A DNA stretch of 64,000 bases from Lamellibrachia satsuma (Eukaryota; Annelida; Polychaeta; Sabellida; Siboglinidae), in contig BSQZ01000009.1 of the NCBI GenBank assembly GCA_033239005.1, positions 4,101,752 through 4,165,751 on the forward strand. The letters run 5' to 3'. Shown piece after piece: positions 37,702 to 49,110 of this stretch (position 1 is its first letter; each line of letters opens with the position of its first letter). The notes below the pieces were generated by a model, which was given only the letters and a program-made list of their open reading frames with translations, was not told where the DNA came from and made no database searches. Made by a program: the position numbers and the translations under genes.

Positions 37702-38115
37702 ACTCGTTTATAAGTAAACCATTCGGTGAATGTTCTATCCGACGTTCGTGAACGTTCCTCGGTTTCTTGAAAGTCGAAACCAACCCAGTTTCCCAACAAC
37801 TCCATATTCGTATACCATTTTTGAACCTGTTACTACGGCTTAGGAACCGTCACATTTCCCTGCTTTTATTCTTCTTTGCAAATTTTTACAATCATTGTCG
37901 GTTGTGGCTTCACCGGAAACTCCCAGTTAATGAAAACCAGTTGCTCCACCTAGCGGCTCTGGAGTCGTGCATTCCAGTGTTCCAGATCGTTCTGCGGTTA
38001 CTCGGAAATCGAAACCTGTACAGCACATTTCCCAGCAACTCCATTTGTGGATGAGTCATGCGATCGCTCGACAGAAGGCACATCAGCAAGACCAAGGGTT
38101 GTAACTCCATAACAG
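37702..38115 (+). promoter_or_regulatory. Double ISRE/TTTCCC cassette and non-coding first exon of cGLR copy 5
   Basis: TTTATAAGTAAACC at about 37707; palindrome GTTCGTGAAC 37744-37753; 15 bp; ISRE-like GAAAGTCGAAACC 37769-37781; AGTTTCCCAACAACTCC from 37787. Second cassette: GGAAATCGAAACC 38004-38016; ATTTCCCAGCAACTCC from 38027; TGAGTCA 38052-38058. Donor CCATAACAG/GTAAGAG at 38115/38116. The matching acceptor is at 42050, a 3.9 kb intron. This is the cleanest example of the cassette. Confidence 0.68.
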
Positions 38116-38301
38116 GTAAGAGCTACATACCAGGTGTATTTCAATGCTGCCTATCACTACATTTTGGCAAAGATATATTCGATTGTAGCCTAGATGTAAG
38201 AAAAGGCTGATGTTTACAGGAACTTTCGTACCGGTCTAGCCATCGGCATGGCCACGTCTGTCAACATATGGGGACAGTTCAATTGTGCATACATTATAAA
38301 T

Positions 38302-39941
38302 ACTCGGTACAGGCGACGTGACTCAATATTAGCCATTTGACACGGTAGCTGTTGCCGTGGCTCGGTACTAGTCTCGTGGCTTGGTAGTGGATCGCAAAGC
38401 AAGTGTCACTAGTACATGTTACTGTTATTACATTAATTGGATGATACAAAGTTATTGTGTGCCTGACCAATGAAGTGTTCACAGCTTTATATATTAAGCT
38501 TTTCAGTTTTAATTACCAAAGGGGACTCATTCCCCGGTTTCTTACATAACAAACAATTGTGAATGAAATATAAATTATTGAATGGAGTATGAACATCCAG
38601 ATGGCAAGTGGATAAGGAAGCCACTGGCTTATCGAGATACCATACACACACGTACATACTCAAGCACACGCGCACGAACATTTACATTTCAGTGAGTCGT
38701 GCAATATTTGTTAATTACTCACGTAGGGCTGTGCCATAAAAATTTAACAAGAATGTCACCCAAGGAAAACACCCTGATGGCAAGTGGATAAGAAAGCCAC
38801 TGGCTTATCGAGAGTGCAAAAATTGTTTACCTATGTGTAAACGGCCCTTCAGAGATATTTGTTATTTTTGTTTGACGCTGCTAGCATTTACAGTACTGGT
38901 TATAAACAAGTATTCTGGGCTTCAGAAATGAAATAAAAGGTTCACACGTCGTGGTGAAATTTTTTTTAACAAATAATAACAAATCCTGAATTTAACTTCT
39001 ACTTGGCCCCATATACCATATAGTAGACATGTTTCATGGCGCGGTACTGTTGCCGTGGCTCGGTGCTGTTGCCGTGGCTGGGTACTGTTGCCGTGGCTCG
39101 GCACTGTTGCCATGGCGCGGTACTGTTGCCATGGCTCGGTGCTGTTGCCGAGGCTCGGTACTGTTGCCATGGCGCGTTACTGTTGCCGTGGCTCGGTACT
39201 GTTGTCATGGATCGGTACTGTGTCTTAGTACTAGCATCGTGCAACTATGTAGTACTAAAGAAACAATTTTAAACATTCTTTAACCGGAAATACAATTTAT
39301 AATAAGTTTTTATTAATATTAAAATCTGGGTTTTGTATTAATAGTTTTATTAGGTCCAGACCCGGCCCGGCCCTGTCCGCTCACACCAGGCCCAGGCCCG
39401 GCCCAAGTCCGATGTGTTTAATATTTTTTCAGCCCAGGCCCGGCCCGGGCCCGCAGTATGTAGGCTCAGGCCCTGCCCGGCCCGGTCTGGCCCGCGAAAT
39501 TTTGTAGAGGCCCGGCCCACGGGCTGCGGGCCGGGCTTGGACCCAAAGCTCGGCCCGTGCAGGGCACTAGCATACATTACTCAGTACAGGCGACGTGACT
39601 CAACACTAGCCACGTGGCTCGGTAGCTGTTGCCATGACTCAGTACTGTTTCCATGGCTCGGTGCTGTTGCCGAGGCTTGGTACTGTTGCCGAAGCTCGGT
39701 GCTGTTGCCGTGGCTCGGTACTGCTGCAATGGATCGGTACTGTGGCCGTGGCTCGGTGCTGTTGCCATGGCTCGGTACTGTGGCTTAGTACTAGCGTCGT
39801 GTCTGGGTATTGGATTGGTGCTGGCATTGTGGCTCGGTACTGCTACTGGAAAGATGACACGGTACCGGTGCAGCGACACAGTACTGGTGCCGTCACTCAG
39901 TACTAGCCCCGTGGTTCGGTACTGGCACGGTGGCTCAGTAG
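38302..39941 (+). repeat. 19-bp minisatellites and GGCCCGG-element end in copy 5 intron
   Basis: Satellite at 38302-38392, 39030-39240 and 39580-39941; GGCCCGG-element right part at 39350-39572 between the last two. LINE 3'-UTR-like CCAGATGGCAAGTGGATAAG text at about 38597 and 38774. No gene. Confidence 0.85.
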
Positions 39942-41041
39942 CGAGACGGGGCTAGTTGTGACAACGTTTAATTAAAGTCACTTTTTGCAAAACGTATGTT
40001 AGATGCTTTATTTCTGTTAACGTATGCATTACATTTATTATTCGTGTTGATAAACTGTACAATGCCATTGATATTCCATATTGTAGCTAGGTAGATACGT
40101 GAAGTTTTCCGGGCGCGGTCGATTGTAACAACTATCTCCGCAAGCGGGGCAAGTTGTTACGTAGTACGAGGCACGTTGTTACAGCAAAGAACACGTTATA
40201 CTGTTATTACATTAATTGGATCATACAGAGTTATTATACACAGTGTGCATAAAAAGGTATGTGTTCACAGCTTCATTTATTAAACTTTTCATATTTAATT
40301 ACCAAAGGGGACTCTTTTCCACTTTTTATACATAACAAACAATTGTGAATGTAATCTAAGTTATTGAATGGAGTGTAAAATAGTGAATGGCAATATATAT
40401 GTAATGAGACTTCTACTTGATTGAATGATACACACACGTACACACTGACTCACTACATTTCAGTGAATCGTGGAATATTTATTAATTGCTCAAATAGGGC
40501 TGTACCATAGAAATTGAACACGCAAGGCAAAACACCCAGATAGCAAGTGGATCAGGAAGCCGAGGAGAGTCGAACAATTGTCCACCTATGTCTAACTCGC
40601 CTTTCAACGATTTTTTTATTTTTGTTTGACGCTGCTGACATTTACATTTTACTTATTCAGGGGTGAGGGTCAGGTAAATTATTGTCGAGCCACTCTTTCT
40701 GTTCTTTCTTTCCCCCGATCTTCTCATGTCCCTCCTCACGCAGTCCTCCCCTTTTCCTGCGTCCTTGATGTTTTCCCACCTTTGCTCTCTTTGCTAGTTT
40801 GCTTGCATCAATTCTTACCAAGTGGCCTACCCATCTAATCCTGCTTCTCACCAATCTTACAGTACTGGTTATAAACAAGAACGCTGGGATTCAGAAGTGA
40901 AATAAAACGTTCCCACGTCGTGGTTAACTAAATTTAGTCGCTTTCAGCACACAACTCGCTGGCTGAACCATCGGTACGAGCCGCCCGATCGTTGTTTCAG
41001 TTGTAACAACTAGCCCCATTACGAACGTAACAACTTGCCTG
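39942..41041 (+). mobile_element. 1.1 kb inverted-repeat element, unit B copy
   Basis: Same element and same satellite insertion point as 30084-31225, with left CTCAGTAG at 39934-39941 and right CTCAGTA(C) at 41042. Inherited by the segmental duplication, not an independent insertion. Confidence 0.7.
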
Positions 41042-41410
41042 CTCAGTACTGACATGGTGGATCAGTAGTGGCACGGTGGCATGATACTGGCCCTGTGGTT
41101 CATTACTGGCACGGTGGCTATGTACTGGCATGGTGGCTTTGTACTGACATGGTGGCTTAGTACTGACATTGTGGCATAGTACTGGTGCCGTGGCTCAGTA
41201 CTGGCATCGTGGCTCGGTACTAGCACCATGACTTGGTACTGGCACGGTGGCGTAGTACTGGCACGGTGGCTCGGTACAGGCACGGTGACTTAGTACTGGC
41301 ATAGTAGCTCGGTATTGACACTGTAGTTTAGTACAGGCACGGTGGCACGGTACTGGCACGGTGGTTCTGTCCTGCACTATGGCTTAGTATTGACACTGTT
41401 CGGTAGTTGC
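41042..41410 (+). repeat. 19-bp minisatellite before copy 5
   Basis: About 19 imperfect units, longer than the unit A counterpart (31226-31462) by a block containing GGCTCGGTACTAGCACCAT variants. Followed by a (GT)n run at 41712-41776. Confidence 0.93.
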
Positions 41411-42071
41411 ACGATGTTTGGGCGAGAAATGGCGAGGAGCATATTCGATGTTAATTTTATTGAGAGAACAAATTAGGATTTAATGAAAATGCTACTGCAA
41501 ATAGATTTTAAGACAAACATCTATTGTCAAAGATATTTTTTATTAAAACCGATTCGTAATTTTTTGCACATTGTGGAATTATTGTTTGACTCACTTTTAA
41601 CATTTGTTTCAATGAGAAATCGATAGCAGACTGTACACAGCGACCTGTGTCTATGCTATGCTAAATAAAAAGACATTGTGTGAGATCAGCTACTTGGAAA
41701 ACCCTTTAGCTGTGTGTGTGTGTGTGTGTGTGTGCGTGTGTGCGTGCGTGCGTGTGCGTGTGTGCGTGCGTGTGTGTAATGCCCTGTTGCCTGTTTTGAC
41801 AATGTTATAGTTATGTAATAGCGCAATGACATCGCTACTTCTACTATGTTTGTTCATTACTGTTGTTGAAAATAAAGATTCATTGATTCATTCAATTATT
41901 CATTAATTTATGTACTTTGGCGCGGAAGTAAAACACTAATCGATGATAGTTAGAATTTACGTTCTACTATATCCAATGCGCCGTGGCACTGAAAACGTAC
42001 AGTTATTGTATTGGAACATATTTTTTATATATCCTGTTCTTTGGTTGTAGAGTGTATATCATCAATAAAAG

Positions 42072-43055
42072 ATGGCAGAACAAGCGTGGCACAGCAAACC
42101 GGAAGTGACGACGATGTTGCAGAAGTTCCACGAGAAATATGCCCGTCAACCGATGGCGGCCATTGACGAGGCGAGACAAACTCATACAAAGTACACCGAC
42201 TACTTGGCCAATGAGCTGCAGAAATTGGAAATCTGTTCGCGAGTCGAGTACACAGGCAGTGCGTACGAGGGGGTAAAGGTGTCGAACGACATTGAATTTG
42301 ATATCATGGTGATCAAGAAACAAACAATAAAAATCGTACAAGCGCCAATATCTGGGTACTACTATTTACAAGAGGAAAACAGCAGCAACGTTTCCCCCGA
42401 CAAGAAGGTAACTGATTTCTGCGGTACCCTACAGAAGCTAATTAATAAGCACCCAGATATGTCGCGTCTCGTGATGTTACGTTACCACGGCCCGGCCGTT
42501 CAGATGGATGTTTACAGAAGCGAGATGAACAGAATGCGAAACAACGTGTGGTATTCAGTCGACGTCGTCCTATCGTATGCGGCTAAGCTAGACCAACAGG
42601 AATGCTTACTTGTGGCGAAACCGCTTAAATCTGTGGAAGGCGAGCCAGAAGTGAAGGACGCTTGGCGCTTGTCTTTTTCCTTGGAAGAGAAGAAACAATT
42701 CGACGGCATGGACTGCGATAACGGTTGCCGCAAGAAAGTCCTGCGCATCCTCAAAATTCTACGTAACCGAGAAGCCGGTCTGAAGAAGTTGACGTCCTAC
42801 CACCTGAAGACGGCGCTCTTCTACGAGAAGAAGGAAGTTCGCAACTGGAGTCAGTCTGAGCTCGGTCCGAGGTTGGTCGGCGTCCTCCGTCGTCTCTACC
42901 AAGCCATGGAACAAGGTTGTCAGCCGCACTATTTCGTTCCACAGGTCAATCTCCTCGATGGAATTGCGCCCATGACTATCGAAAATATAAAAGGCAGGTT
43001 GAAATTCATCGTGTGCACTGAGCTTGTCTTCAGGGGACTATTTGAACTGAAATAG
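42072..43055 (+). CDS. cGAS-like receptor, copy 5, with swapped C-terminus
   Basis: A 327-residue cGLR in one exon (from 42051 after TTTGGTTGTAG), ATG 21 bp in. Intact G62-S63, E75 and D77, D164, GCRKKVLRILK and LTSYHLKTALFYEK. Changes against siblings include LDQQECLL for LDQRKRIF and DCDNGC for DRDNGC. The last 32 residues, from GIAPMTIENI to RGLFELK, match copy 6, not copies 3 and 4, and lack a CaaX box. The ancestral copy 4-like end is still present downstream, in the same frame behind the TAG. So the end was replaced by insertion of a copy 6-like segment of about 120 bp. Confidence 0.92.
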   Translation: MAEQAWHSKPEVTTMLQKFHEKYARQPMAAIDEARQTHTKYTDYLANELQKLEICSRVEYTGSAYEGVKVSNDIEFDIMVIKKQTIKIVQAPISGYYYLQEENSSNVSPDKKVTDFCGTLQKLINKHPDMSRLVMLRYHGPAVQMDVYRSEMNRMRNNVWYSVDVVLSYAAKLDQQECLLVAKPLKSVEGEPEVKDAWRLSFSLEEKKQFDGMDCDNGCRKKVLRILKILRNREAGLKKLTSYHLKTALFYEKKEVRNWSQSELGPRLVGVLRRLYQAMEQGCQPHYFVPQVNLLDGIAPMTIENIKGRLKFIVCTELVFRGLFELK

Positions 43056-43232
43056 TCTTCATTGACACTAGTGGTGATATATGGAATGAATCGATCGACT
43101 ATCGAAAACATTAGAGACAGACTGGAGCGTATCATGCTTCTTAAGTACGTCTTCACTGAAGTATTTAGAACAGGTAACGGCGATGTTGCGGAATGCGAGT
43201 CTGACGCAGGCTGGGGATGTATCTTGTTGTAA
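43056..43232 (+). other. In-frame relic C-terminus of copy 5 with CaaX box, behind a TAG
   Basis: After the copy 5 TAG (43053-43055) the same frame is open for 58 codons. It repeats the C-terminal helix (MNRSTIENIRDRLERI) and tail (GDVAECESDAGW) of copies 3 and 4 and ends GCILL, then TAA at 43230-43232. C-I-L-L is a CaaX box with L at X, which predicts geranylgeranylation. It could be reached by stop read-through, or it may be a dead remnant; absence of any further stop or frameshift in 58 codons is notable. Confidence 0.6.
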
Positions 43233-43424
43233 AAGTCGTTCATTTTCTCATATCGACAGGTTTCTAAGAAACACTAGAGACAGTAGTACACTTATAGTAT
43301 TTACACGCACGTACGCACGCATGTACACACAGTTTCTAGAGTGCTGCTTTTTTCGTGTGCTAAGGCATATTTATCTTTATTATTCATGCTGGAAATATAC
43401 TATTTCATGTGGTTTTGGGTTCGT

Positions 43425-43690
43425 AAGGTATGTCCGTTTCATAACCAAGTAATGCACTTTGGGGGTTCGTGATGACGTAGGGTGCGTCGGGTTCATGGTT
43501 ACGATAGGTAGGGTACGCCGGATTCATAATCAAGTCGGATTGATAATCATATACTTTTCGTGTGTGGTTCATAGCCATTTATGGTTCGTCAGGTTTATGA
43601 TCAAGTAGGGTACGTCGGGTTCACGACCAAGTAGGGTACGTCAGGCTCATGACTTAGTATGGTACGTCGAGTTCATAATCACATAAGATA
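43425..43690 (+). repeat. 3'-flank minisatellite after cGLR copy 5
   Basis: Units with AAGTAGGGTACGTCGGGTTC. Counterpart of 13480, 21945 and 33405. Confidence 0.8.
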
Positions 43691-44499
43691 GATCGAATTC
43701 ATTATCGGATTACTGTAAGCAAATAATCATGTGTATATGTTCATAATCTGTTTTGTTTGGCGTTGCAATTTGCTATTAATCGTATAAAATTGTGGAACAA
43801 TAATGGTTTGGACGTGTTATTCATTCTAAAAAGCTACCCCAGCTAGCTTATTTTAAGTGTGTTAACAATATGCTTCTACTCGCTTTGGGGCGAGTAACTG
43901 TCTTACATTTTCACAGATTGTAAGCAATACCAAGACAACGACGAAACATAGGCAACTTAATTGGATGACGCTAACTGTTTGCATTCGCCAAAACCGGCAA
44001 GTCACAACCCGGCAAGTCAAGTCTCTAGTCATTGACCTGCAAGAAAATGATAAAATTTAAGCACTGGCCTACACCATGAGGTTGGTCATGCTCACTACTG
44101 CACTTCACAATGGCACCAGCCACAAAATCACAGCATCACATTCTTAAAGGTGCTTAATCAATTCGATTTTTTTGCTAGTCTCATTTCAAATTAAGTTTGC
44201 GAAAAAACAAACCTACCTAGGATCCACTACAACATGCTAGCTCGTTTGTTAAACTTTTGTATGTAGTTTTTGTGAAATGCTATAAGTGTACTACTGTCTA
44301 CAAACTATTAAATTAGTTAATGCTTGTTCAAACATTTACTGAAGTGAAAATCGAAATGCTGAAAAATCACGATTTTGTTCCTTGGTGAAGTTTCGTAATT
44401 TTGTCATGTGGCCGGCGAGAGGATGGAGGTCACGCCCATGATCAGCATTGACCCACACAGTGTTTACCATTTTGGATATCCACTAATTTAATCCTTATC

Positions 44500-45097
44500 G
44501 AAATTACGAATTACGAAAGTCGCTTATTAAAATGTGGTTTGATAACACTAGAGACCAGGAGACTAAGATGAGACCAAATAGAAGTATTTAAAATAGTGAA
44601 CGGTTATGTAGTAGAACGGTAGGACAGAGTAGAATAATGTCATTTGCATATCCTACAACTCCACACAAATGTTGCCCCAAAAAGCAGCCAATACCAAGGT
44701 ATTTTATTTAATCCAACAGCCCACCCATGAACACTCCAAGAAGAAGTGGAGACAGTGTGCCTCCTTGGCGAACGCCATTCTTCACAATCGGTTTGACAAC
44801 TACATCCGTCCGTCTATAGGTGGTTTCTTGTTTGCATACACAAGGAGTAAAAGGCTTATAACTAGTGGGTACATACAACAATCCAACTGTTTTTATATGT
44901 CGTGATCTCCAGGTCCTGAAGCCAGGCACGTGCAGTTTGGTCCAGCCCGATAAGGTCCTCGGTGTAGAGGTACAGTGTTGTGGTTGAACCGACCGTATCC
45001 AGTTCTTAATCGGTTGATGCGCACCAGTGAGCATCGGCTGAGGTAGTGGCGGGTTGGTTTCTCTGGTGGTACTGGGAGAACTTCTCATAGTCGACAC
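44500..45097. mobile_element. Two LINE remnants
   Basis: 44508-44620 (plus strand) matches the YESRLLQCGLTTLDTRRLRG region of the LINE at 52733 with damage. 45097-44708 (minus strand) encodes IVKNGVRQGGTLSPLLLGV, the reverse-transcriptase motif around RQGGxLSPLL, from a different LINE clade. Both truncated. The stretch 44066-44500 holds nothing recognised. Confidence 0.65.
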
Positions 45098-45424
45098 GGG
45101 GTTTCATTCTATGCGTCATTATACCCCTCGGTAGTGCTCTTCCTGGCTGCGTCGCGGATGATGTGTCGTGCGTGTGCGAAGAAGGCTCGTCGAGACCGCA
45201 TCAACTACAGCAGTTATGACCGTAGTGTGCAGATATATATATATATATACTTCTATATGCTGCTCATCTGCTTCAGTAAGGTGGGTTATTGCGAGGCACT
45301 GTTTGCTGCGGCGGGTGCCAGGTGGCGTTGTCCCAGCGACGACAGGCAGCAGAGCTGTTGGTGGCGATCAATCTGCACCTGGCATGTGACGACAGCGATC
45401 GATCGATAAACGAACAAGAGGTCA

Positions 45425-45492
45425 ATTCTGATGTTCGCGAACGTTCAGTGCTTTCCTGGAAAGCAAACCTGGTTTCTCGACAACTTCATTTT
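45425..45492 (+). promoter_or_regulatory. Orphan ISRE-like cassette, split from its exon by a LINE
   Basis: Palindrome GTTCGCGAAC 45433-45442; exactly 15 bp; ISRE-like GGAAAGCAAACC 45458-45469 (one base shorter); GGTTTCTCGACAACTTC from 45471 in the TTTCCC position. An L2 fragment follows at once (45499). The first-exon end resumes at about 46330-46413 (GAACATCTTCACAG/GTGAGAG). No cGLR coding exon lies between here and the copy 6 cassette. Confidence 0.5.
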
Positions 45493-45498
45493 TAATTA

Positions 45499-46010
45499 AT
45501 GTGTCAAGTGGATGACTACCGGTGGTACCGTCTGATGTACTCACTCGCCATATCGATAATTGACTATGGGAACTGTCTCCTACACGGCATCCCTGATTGC
45601 CTGATCAACAAGCTGCAAAGAGTGCAAAATGCTGCTGCTCGGCTGGTGGTCCGCTGCCACAGATGGAACCACATCACACCGGCACTCAAGAAACTGCACT
45701 GGCTTCCCGTGAAGCAACGCATTCATTACGCAATTCTGCTACTGACGTTTCGTGTTCAACACAGACTGGCACCAGCTTACATAAATGACCTACTCCACGA
45801 ACAACGAGCTACTCGAGTGTTGCGTTCAGCTACAAACAATGACTTGTGTGCCGACATCTCGTAGCCGATACGGTCACAGAACTTTCTCGATTTCTGCTCC
45901 ACGAATGTGGAATGCACTTCCAAGCGAGATAAAGACAATCTCTTGCCTTGTGACTTTAAAAAAACTCCCCAAAACGCATCTTTTCCGGGATGCATGCGCA
46001 TCTACTTATT
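45499..46010 (+). mobile_element. L2/CR1-like LINE, C-terminal fragment
   Basis: Encodes ISIIDYGNCLLHGIPDCLIN, KLQRVQNAAARLVVRCHRWN, HITPALKKLHWLPVKQRIHY and, after a frameshift near 45863, HRTFSISAPRMWNALPSEIK. This is the standard C-terminal end of L2-type reverse transcriptases. 3' sequence to about 46310 is AT-rich and probably the element's UTR. Confidence 0.85.
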
Positions 46011-46329
46011 TATTTAATTTTTTTTGCTTCTCAATACTTAATGATATTTAATATTAATTTATTATTACTATTATCTTTATATGTTTTATATCAATCTTAC
46101 ACCATGTGTTTACTTATTTATTATCATATATCTTTAACAATTATCTTCTATGTAACTTATTCTTTTAATTTAATATATTCTGTTCTATCTGAATTCATTT
46201 ATCATCATTTACAGAACTTATTAAAGTTGTGCATAAAAATGCATTTTAATCGTCTCCGAATGGATTTATCTAGATTTACGGCGCTATACAAATGTTCTGA
46301 TCTTATCTAGCGCAATAGCCTGATACATT

Positions 46330-46413
46330 TGCATTGAGACCGAAAGCGCTGTGCACAGCTGCAAGGGTAGTTTACGTCTGCACGATTCACCATAAGAGCG
46401 AACATCTTCACAG
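46330..46413 (+). other. Orphan first-exon end with donor
   Basis: GCGAACATCTTCACAG/GTGAGAGATG at 46413/46414 matches the ends of the copy 6 exon (GCGAACATCATCACAG) and of the 51.9 kb cassette (CATCTTCACGG). Probably once joined to the promoter boxes at 45433-45490. Confidence 0.45.
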
Positions 46414-46469
46414 GTGAGAGATGTTCATTTCAGTAGTATATATCACTCAATACGCTGTACACAGTAGCA

Positions 46470-46812
46470 TATTGTAGCATCACAATGTTTACAGTGATGT
46501 ATTGTAACATCACAATGTTTACAGTAATATACTGTAGCATCACAATGTTTATGGTAATATACTGTAGCATCTCAATGTTTACAGTAATATACTGCAGCAT
46601 CACAATGTTTACAGTAACATACTGTAGCATCTCGATGTTTACGGTTACATACTGTAGCATCACAACGTTTACAAAAACATACTGATGCACTATTATGGCG
46701 CTTATTCGTCGATCGATTGCGTCAACGTATTACCAATTATTACCACGTATTACCACGTATTACCACGTATTACCACGTATTACCACGTATTACCACGTAT
46801 TACCACGTATTT
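46470..46812 (+). repeat. 30-bp and 10-bp tandem repeats
   Basis: 46470-46682: about seven units of 30 bp with ACTGTAGCATCACAATGTTT. 46730-46812: about eight units of GTATTACCAC. Confidence 0.93.
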
Positions 46813-46892
46813 CAACACTTTAAGAAAACTAAATATGTGGTGCTTGCTTTATGGCTGTACAATAAATTTAATAATTACTGTTCATTCTAGCG

Positions 46893-48170
46893 CAGCAGCA
46901 GCTCCAGGGGGTCTTATGGGTCTCAAGACCCCCTAGGCCGTGGAGTGGGTTTAGACCCCCCTGTGTCCGTGGCAAAGGAACACGTATATAGGCATACATC
47001 GGAACTAGTTTCCCTGTAAAGATTAATAAGTATTATGCAACATCATAAAATAGTAGTAGTAGCGGCCAGGTTCTGTCTCGCGAGACAATGCTTGTATTTG
47101 CTGCATCATGTCGGCTGATTGCGAGCATGACGCCTCGCACGCTTGATCTCCTGGTGAATCTGGTATGCTTTGATGTCTATAGCAGAACCACCTGTAAGAC
47201 TGGTTCGCCAGGTAGGTCGTTCTTCAGGATCGATGCCATAATCTTTCAGGTTTCTTTTTATGACATTTTTGTATCGCAATTAGGATCGGCAAACTGTTCG
47301 TTTGCCTCCAGTTAACTCCCCACACATCATTTGTTTAGGAAGATGGTCAATGGGCATACGGTGTACATGACCAAGCCAACGTAGCCGTGTCTGTTTTAGA
47401 ATGCTGCTTAGTGGAGTTGAGTTGCAGAGTTGTAGGATTTCCAGGTTGGTAATTTTGACTTGCCATTTCACGCCAAGGATAGTACGTAAGCAGCGTAGGT
47501 GGAAACTGTTTAATTTCAATTCCTGTTTACGATAGGTAGTCCAGGTCTCTGCACCATACAAAAGGATGCTGAGCAGGCATGCATGATACACTTTCAGTTT
47601 TGTATGTAGTGTCAGGCTCTTGTTGGACTAAACTCTTTTTGAGAGTCTTCCAAAGGATGTTGCAACTTTACCTAGTCGTGTGTTAAGTTCCTTGTCAAGG
47701 GTGAAATTGTTGGACATGATGGAGCCTAAGTATGAGAAGTTCTCCACGATATTTAGGGCTTCATCACTGAGAGTGATTTCGGCTGCTTGAGTCTCGTGGC
47801 TCATGATGACAGTCTTTTTGACAGTGATGTTGAAGCCAAACACTGAGCAAGTATTGGAAACACTGTCTATGATAGACTGAAGCTGTTCCTCGGAATGAGA
47901 GCAGAAGCCAGCGTAATCTGCATATTATAGGGCCTCGCACACATGTAACGTTGTTGATTTGGTCTTAGCCTTCAGGCGTGATGTAGAAAATAAATTGGCA
48001 TCAAATGTACATTTTGTTCTTACCGTATTAACCCTTCTGTAAGTATAACGACACTTGTGTAGTCCCTCCACCCCCCATCCCCCGGTTCATAACTAGAACG
48101 ATATATGACTACAACTGACTGAGACCCCCCTGTCAACAAGCCTAGATCCGCCCCTGGAGGGTGTAATTGA
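46893..48170. mobile_element. Inverted-repeat-bounded block enclosing a LINE fragment
   Basis: GCTCCAGGGGG at about 46900 and CCGCCCCTGGAGGG at about 48160 are inverted. GACCCCCCTGT-type strings recur at both ends. Inside on the minus strand (47980-47280) is LINE coding debris: NIVENFSYLGSIMSNNFTLD, then LLYGAETWTTYRKQELKLN and RLRWLGHVHRMPIDHLPKQM, an RTE/I-like pol C-terminus with a frame break near 47600. Confidence 0.55.
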
Positions 48171-48439
48171 CCTGAGTGCGGCCTGGGATTTTGACATTTA
48201 ATTAACAACATGAAACAAGTGTCAATTCGATATTAGTGTCCGGATAGATGACGTTAAACAACACGCCCCAATGCATAAAATGGCAAACGTCATATACTCT
48301 AAATTATTGATTTTCAACCCGCACTCGCGCAGTTTCAACCAACAGTCGCGCCGTTTCAAAAAGTTTCGTCGTTTTATCACCTTTTTGCCCGCTACAGCGC
48401 TTCATACTTCTCTCTGCTATGAACCGGATGTATATCCCG

Positions 48440-48649
48440 GTGTTCGCTAACGCGTGACGCAAATGAGGTAACTGACAGTCGCCAGTTTACAGAAAAAACG
48501 ATACCGACCTAATTTCCCGGAAACTCGATGTTTATTTTCGTATTATCTGAATAGTCACGCGTGCGCGAAAGGCAATAGTGTCTACACATCAGCGGGCGTG
48601 GGATGGGTCTGTCTGTTCGATCGACTGTACTGTGCGAACATCATCACAG
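48440..48649 (+). promoter_or_regulatory. STAT/ISRE-like cassette and first exon of cGLR copy 6
   Basis: GTTCGCTAAC at 48442-48451 is a weak form of the palindrome. GAAAAAACGATACC at 48492-48505 is a degenerate ISRE. ATTTCCCGGAAACTC (from 48512) contains TTCCCGGAA (48514-48522), a perfect STAT-type site. GAATAGTCACGCG (about 48549) stands in the AP-1 position. Exon end CATCATCACAG/GTAAGAG at 48649/48650; acceptor TTGTTTGTAG at 49090; intron 441 bp, the shortest and most convincing of the set. A short upstream frame starts at ATG 48603 and would stop just after the splice. Confidence 0.65.
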
Positions 48650-48992
48650 GTAAGAGCCGTGTTTTATCTACGCCGCCTACGGTCAACGACGGGGTATCGC
48701 CAGCCAAGTTTATTATCGTCTCGCAGATTCTCATCCGCGTCGTGTCACGTCAGCAAGCCTACTCTATCAATTAATCTTTTCTTTGCGACGTTTCGACAGC
48801 TGTTGGCTGCCTTCATCGGACTGCATAACTAAGTCTAGCATGTGATACGGTAGTCATCATGCGCAGGTGTTGTCTCTGGGTCACACCAGAGACGCAAGAT
48901 TAGTCACTCGTTAGTTTACCAATACCATTTTCCAAAAAGTGTTTTTATGAACAACACGGAACGGATCAAATCGTAGGGATGAGTGGGTGCGA

Positions 48993-49034
<42 letters not shown>

Positions 49035-49110
49035 ATGTTTCTTTATGTATAAACAATGTAAATAAATTCATATTCGATTCTTGTTTGTAGGTAGATTTCA
49101 CGGATGAAAG

